Source: Marinicrinis sediminis (lineage in GTDB: Bacteria; Bacillota; Bacilli; Paenibacillales; KCTC-33676). Taken from it: 64,000 nt of DNA. Position 1 is the stretch's first letter. The number at the start of each line of letters is the position of its first letter. Below, piece by piece: positions 62,250-64,000 of the stretch. The notes under the pieces are model-generated. The model ran no database searches. It was not told where the DNA came from and saw only the letters and a program-made list of their open reading frames with translations. Location of the stretch: positions 1 to 64,000 of the forward strand of contig NZ_JBHUMM010000014.1 in assembly GCF_042685085.1 (NCBI RefSeq). Reading direction: 5' to 3'. The position numbers were made by a program, and so were the translations under genes.

Positions 62250-64000
62250 GCTGATTTTTGAGCATACAGTCAATGGAAAAATGGACAAGCAGGTCGGCAT
62301 GGCATTGATGAAGCAATTAAAGCTTGTTTCCGGCAGGAAGCAGCAGGACATTGCCATCATTGGTATCGGTCTAAAGGTACCAGGTGCCAGCCGTCCGGAT
62401 CAGTATTGGGACCTGATTGCCAACAAAATGAAGGGGATCGGCCCCTTTCCGCAAAATCGCCGCCAGGATGTGGAGTTTTATAAGGACTACATTAACTATG
62501 ACCTGAATGAGAGCATGATTTCCCAGGGCGGATATTTGGAGGAAATCGATCAGTTTGACTGTGATTTCTTCAAGATTTTTCCGAAGGAAGCCAACTTTAT
62601 GAACCCGAGCCAGCGGATCTTTCTGCAAACGGCCTGGCAAGCGATTGAGGATGCCGGCTACGGCGGTGATAAACTGGTTGGCAGCAAAACGGGGGTGTAT
62701 GCCGGATATATTCATTCCAATGATTATAACCAGATGATCACGAGCGCCTTTATTGACTCGCTGGGCATATCGCGTGTCGGCAATACCTCTTCCATTCTGG
62801 CCAGTCGTCTGTCGTATCTGCTCGATCTGAAAGGACCGACCATGGTGATCGATACCGCCTGTTCATCTTCACTCGTTGCCGTCCATACGGCCTGTCAGGC
62901 GATACAGCAGGGGGATTGCGAGCTCGCTCTCGCCGGGGGAATCAAAGTGAATGTGATGCCAATCATTGATGATTCCTATGGACTGGCCCTGCAAACGCAA
63001 AGTGCAGAGCTGAAAGCTTTTGATGATCGTGCTGACGGAACCGTGTGGGGCGAGGGCAGTGCGGTGGTCCTGCTCAAGCCGCTCGAGAATGCGCTCAAGG
63101 ACAAAGATCACGTATATGCAGTCATTAAGGGAAGTGCTTCCAATCAGGATGGTAACTCCATCGGTATTACCGCCCCGAATGCAAAAGCGCAGGAAGACGT
63201 CATTGTCAGTGCCTGGAAACAGGCTGGCATTGATCCGGAAACCATTGCCTACATAGAGACGCATGGTACGGGCACGAAACTCGGCGATCCGATTGAGGTG
63301 ACCGGCATCCAGGAGGCGTTTCGCAGATATACGGACAAGAAGCAATTCTGTGCGATCAGCTCGGTCAAGCCGAATATCGGACATCTGGACTGCGCCGCCG
63401 GGGTAACCGGACTCATCAAGGCTGCATTGGCATTGAAAAACAAGCAACTGCCGCCGTCCCTGAACTTTCTGAAGCCGAATGCCAACGTTGATTTTGTCCA
63501 TTCTCCCGTATACGTTAACGATCAACTGGTGCCCTGGGAAGCAGGGGAAACCGCGAGAAGATGCGGGGTTAGCGCTTTTGGACTTAGTGGCACAAACTGT
63601 CATGTGATTTTGGAAGAGGCACCGCCACAGCAGGAGATGAACTACACGTCTCAGCAGAAAAGACTGTTCACGCTGTCCGCCAAAAGCAAGCCGGTGCTGG
63701 AGGAGTTGATCCGCGACTATCAGCTGTATGTTCTGCAGCATGGTCAAGCTCGCCTGGACGAGGTCTGCTATACCGCTAATACAGGCAGAGGTCATTACGC
63801 ATACAGATTGGCCATTCTTGCTGACAGTGCAAGAGAACTGCGTCTGAAGCTGGAGAAGGTGCTGAAGCATGACCTGGACCAGCCGTATGAAGCCGAAGGC
63901 ATCTTCTATGGAAAATACAAGCTTGTTTCAGCTGACAAGCAGCAACGGGAAGCACATGAGATCACCGCCGACATGCGGGACAACCTGAATCAGGAGGTGC
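62233..64000 (+). CDS. PKS ketosynthase, N-terminal part (runs off window)
   Basis: Open from ATG at 62233 to the right edge (589 codons). The start overlaps the previous stop and follows GGGAGGGAACAGG. Residues 1-35 are a helical leader (IFEHTVNGKMDKQVGMALMKQLK), similar in style to the tail of the preceding PKS and so likely a docking pair. The ketosynthase (about 38-470) has DTACSSSLVAVHT with Cys210, HGTGTK, NIGHLD and GTNCHVILEEAP, followed by the usual linker. The cut falls in this linker, so later domains are unknown. It continues the same operon. Confidence 0.93.
   Translation, partial: MEKLSKLIFEHTVNGKMDKQVGMALMKQLKLVSGRKQQDIAIIGIGLKVPGASRPDQYWDLIANKMKGIGPFPQNRRQDVEFYKDYINYDLNESMISQGGYLEEIDQFDCDFFKIFPKEANFMNPSQRIFLQTAWQAIEDAGYGGDKLVGSKTGVYAGYIHSNDYNQMITSAFIDSLGISRVGNTSSILASRLSYLLDLKGPTMVIDTACSSSLVAVHTACQAIQQGDCELALAGGIKVNVMPIIDDSYGLALQTQSAELKAFDDRADGTVWGEGSAVVLLKPLENALKDKDHVYAVIKGSASNQDGNSIGITAPNAKAQEDVIVSAWKQAGIDPETIAYIETHGTGTKLGDPIEVTGIQEAFRRYTDKKQFCAISSVKPNIGHLDCAAGVTGLIKAALALKNKQLPPSLNFLKPNANVDFVHSPVYVNDQLVPWEAGETARRCGVSAFGLSGTNCHVILEEAPPQQEMNYTSQQKRLFTLSAKSKPVLEELIRDYQLYVLQHGQARLDEVCYTANTGRGHYAYRLAILADSARELRLKLEKVLKHDLDQPYEAEGIFYGKYKLVSADKQQREAHEITADMRDNLNQEV

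Noticed and set aside
62869..63870. 333-codon minus-strand frame inside the last PKS gene
   Set aside because: The plus strand carries an unbroken ketosynthase with all catalytic motifs, so this is antisense noise.

Overview
The window is chromosomal DNA from a spore-forming Bacillota, most likely a Paenibacillus species. The reasons are the Bacillus-like order dnaE, accD, accA, pyk, fxsA, ytvI, citZ, icd, mdh and a phosphate two-component system, the YheC/YheD-type spore-coat ATP-grasp gene, the sporulation permease ytvI, strong AGGAGG-type ribosome binding sites, and a large NRPS/trans-AT PKS locus. I saw no rRNA, tRNA or CRISPR array.

Layout. 1-2833 is a visibly AT-rich accessory stretch with unrecognised small or membrane proteins, a truncated gene, an internally deleted IS3-family remnant and a hexanucleotide tandem repeat. 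2834-5801 holds a DUF4349 lipoprotein, thymidine kinase and a YheC/YheD-family protein. 5969-9189 is a tightly coupled three-gene operon: a PaaK-like adenylate-forming enzyme, SbnA and SbnB. The last two make L-2,3-diaminopropionate, and the operon ends in a clear terminator. 9241-12274 carries divergent sugar genes (GH130 and a GH13 alpha-glucosidase) with inverted repeats between them. 12464-23012 is the housekeeping block (dnaE, pgpA-like, accD, accA, pyk, thioesterase, fxsA, ytvI).

23224-26900 holds convergent ppk and ppx for polyphosphate synthesis and breakdown. ppk is preceded by four PhoP-box-like hexamers at exact 11-bp spacing. 27217-30712 is citZ-icd-mdh, followed by small membrane genes, a YfbR-like nucleotidase, an acyltransferase, class I fumarase and a BASS transporter. 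A PnpS/PhoR-like kinase and PhoP-like regulator follow (36946-39563), kinase first. An AraC regulator and a Gfo/Idh/MocA oxidoreductase are divergent (39616-41779).

42177 to the right edge is a hybrid NRPS/trans-AT PKS cluster that runs out of the window. NRPS1 is C-A-T-E, with an A-domain code read by eye as DVWHFSLIDK (Ser, so D-Ser). Next come a serine beta-lactamase-like (S12) peptidase fused to a cyclic-peptide-type ABC exporter, NRPS2 (C-A[Tyr-like]-T-C-A[Glu]-T plus a half condensation domain), a free-standing FenF-like malonyltransferase, a KS-KR-ACP PKS, and the start of another KS protein. The predicted partial chain is acyl-D-Ser-Tyr-Glu extended by reduced malonate. The layout resembles prodrug pathways in which an N-acyl-D-Asn cap is cut off during export, but here the capping residue would be D-Ser. 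That, and the orphan diaminopropionate operon, are the most novel-looking parts.
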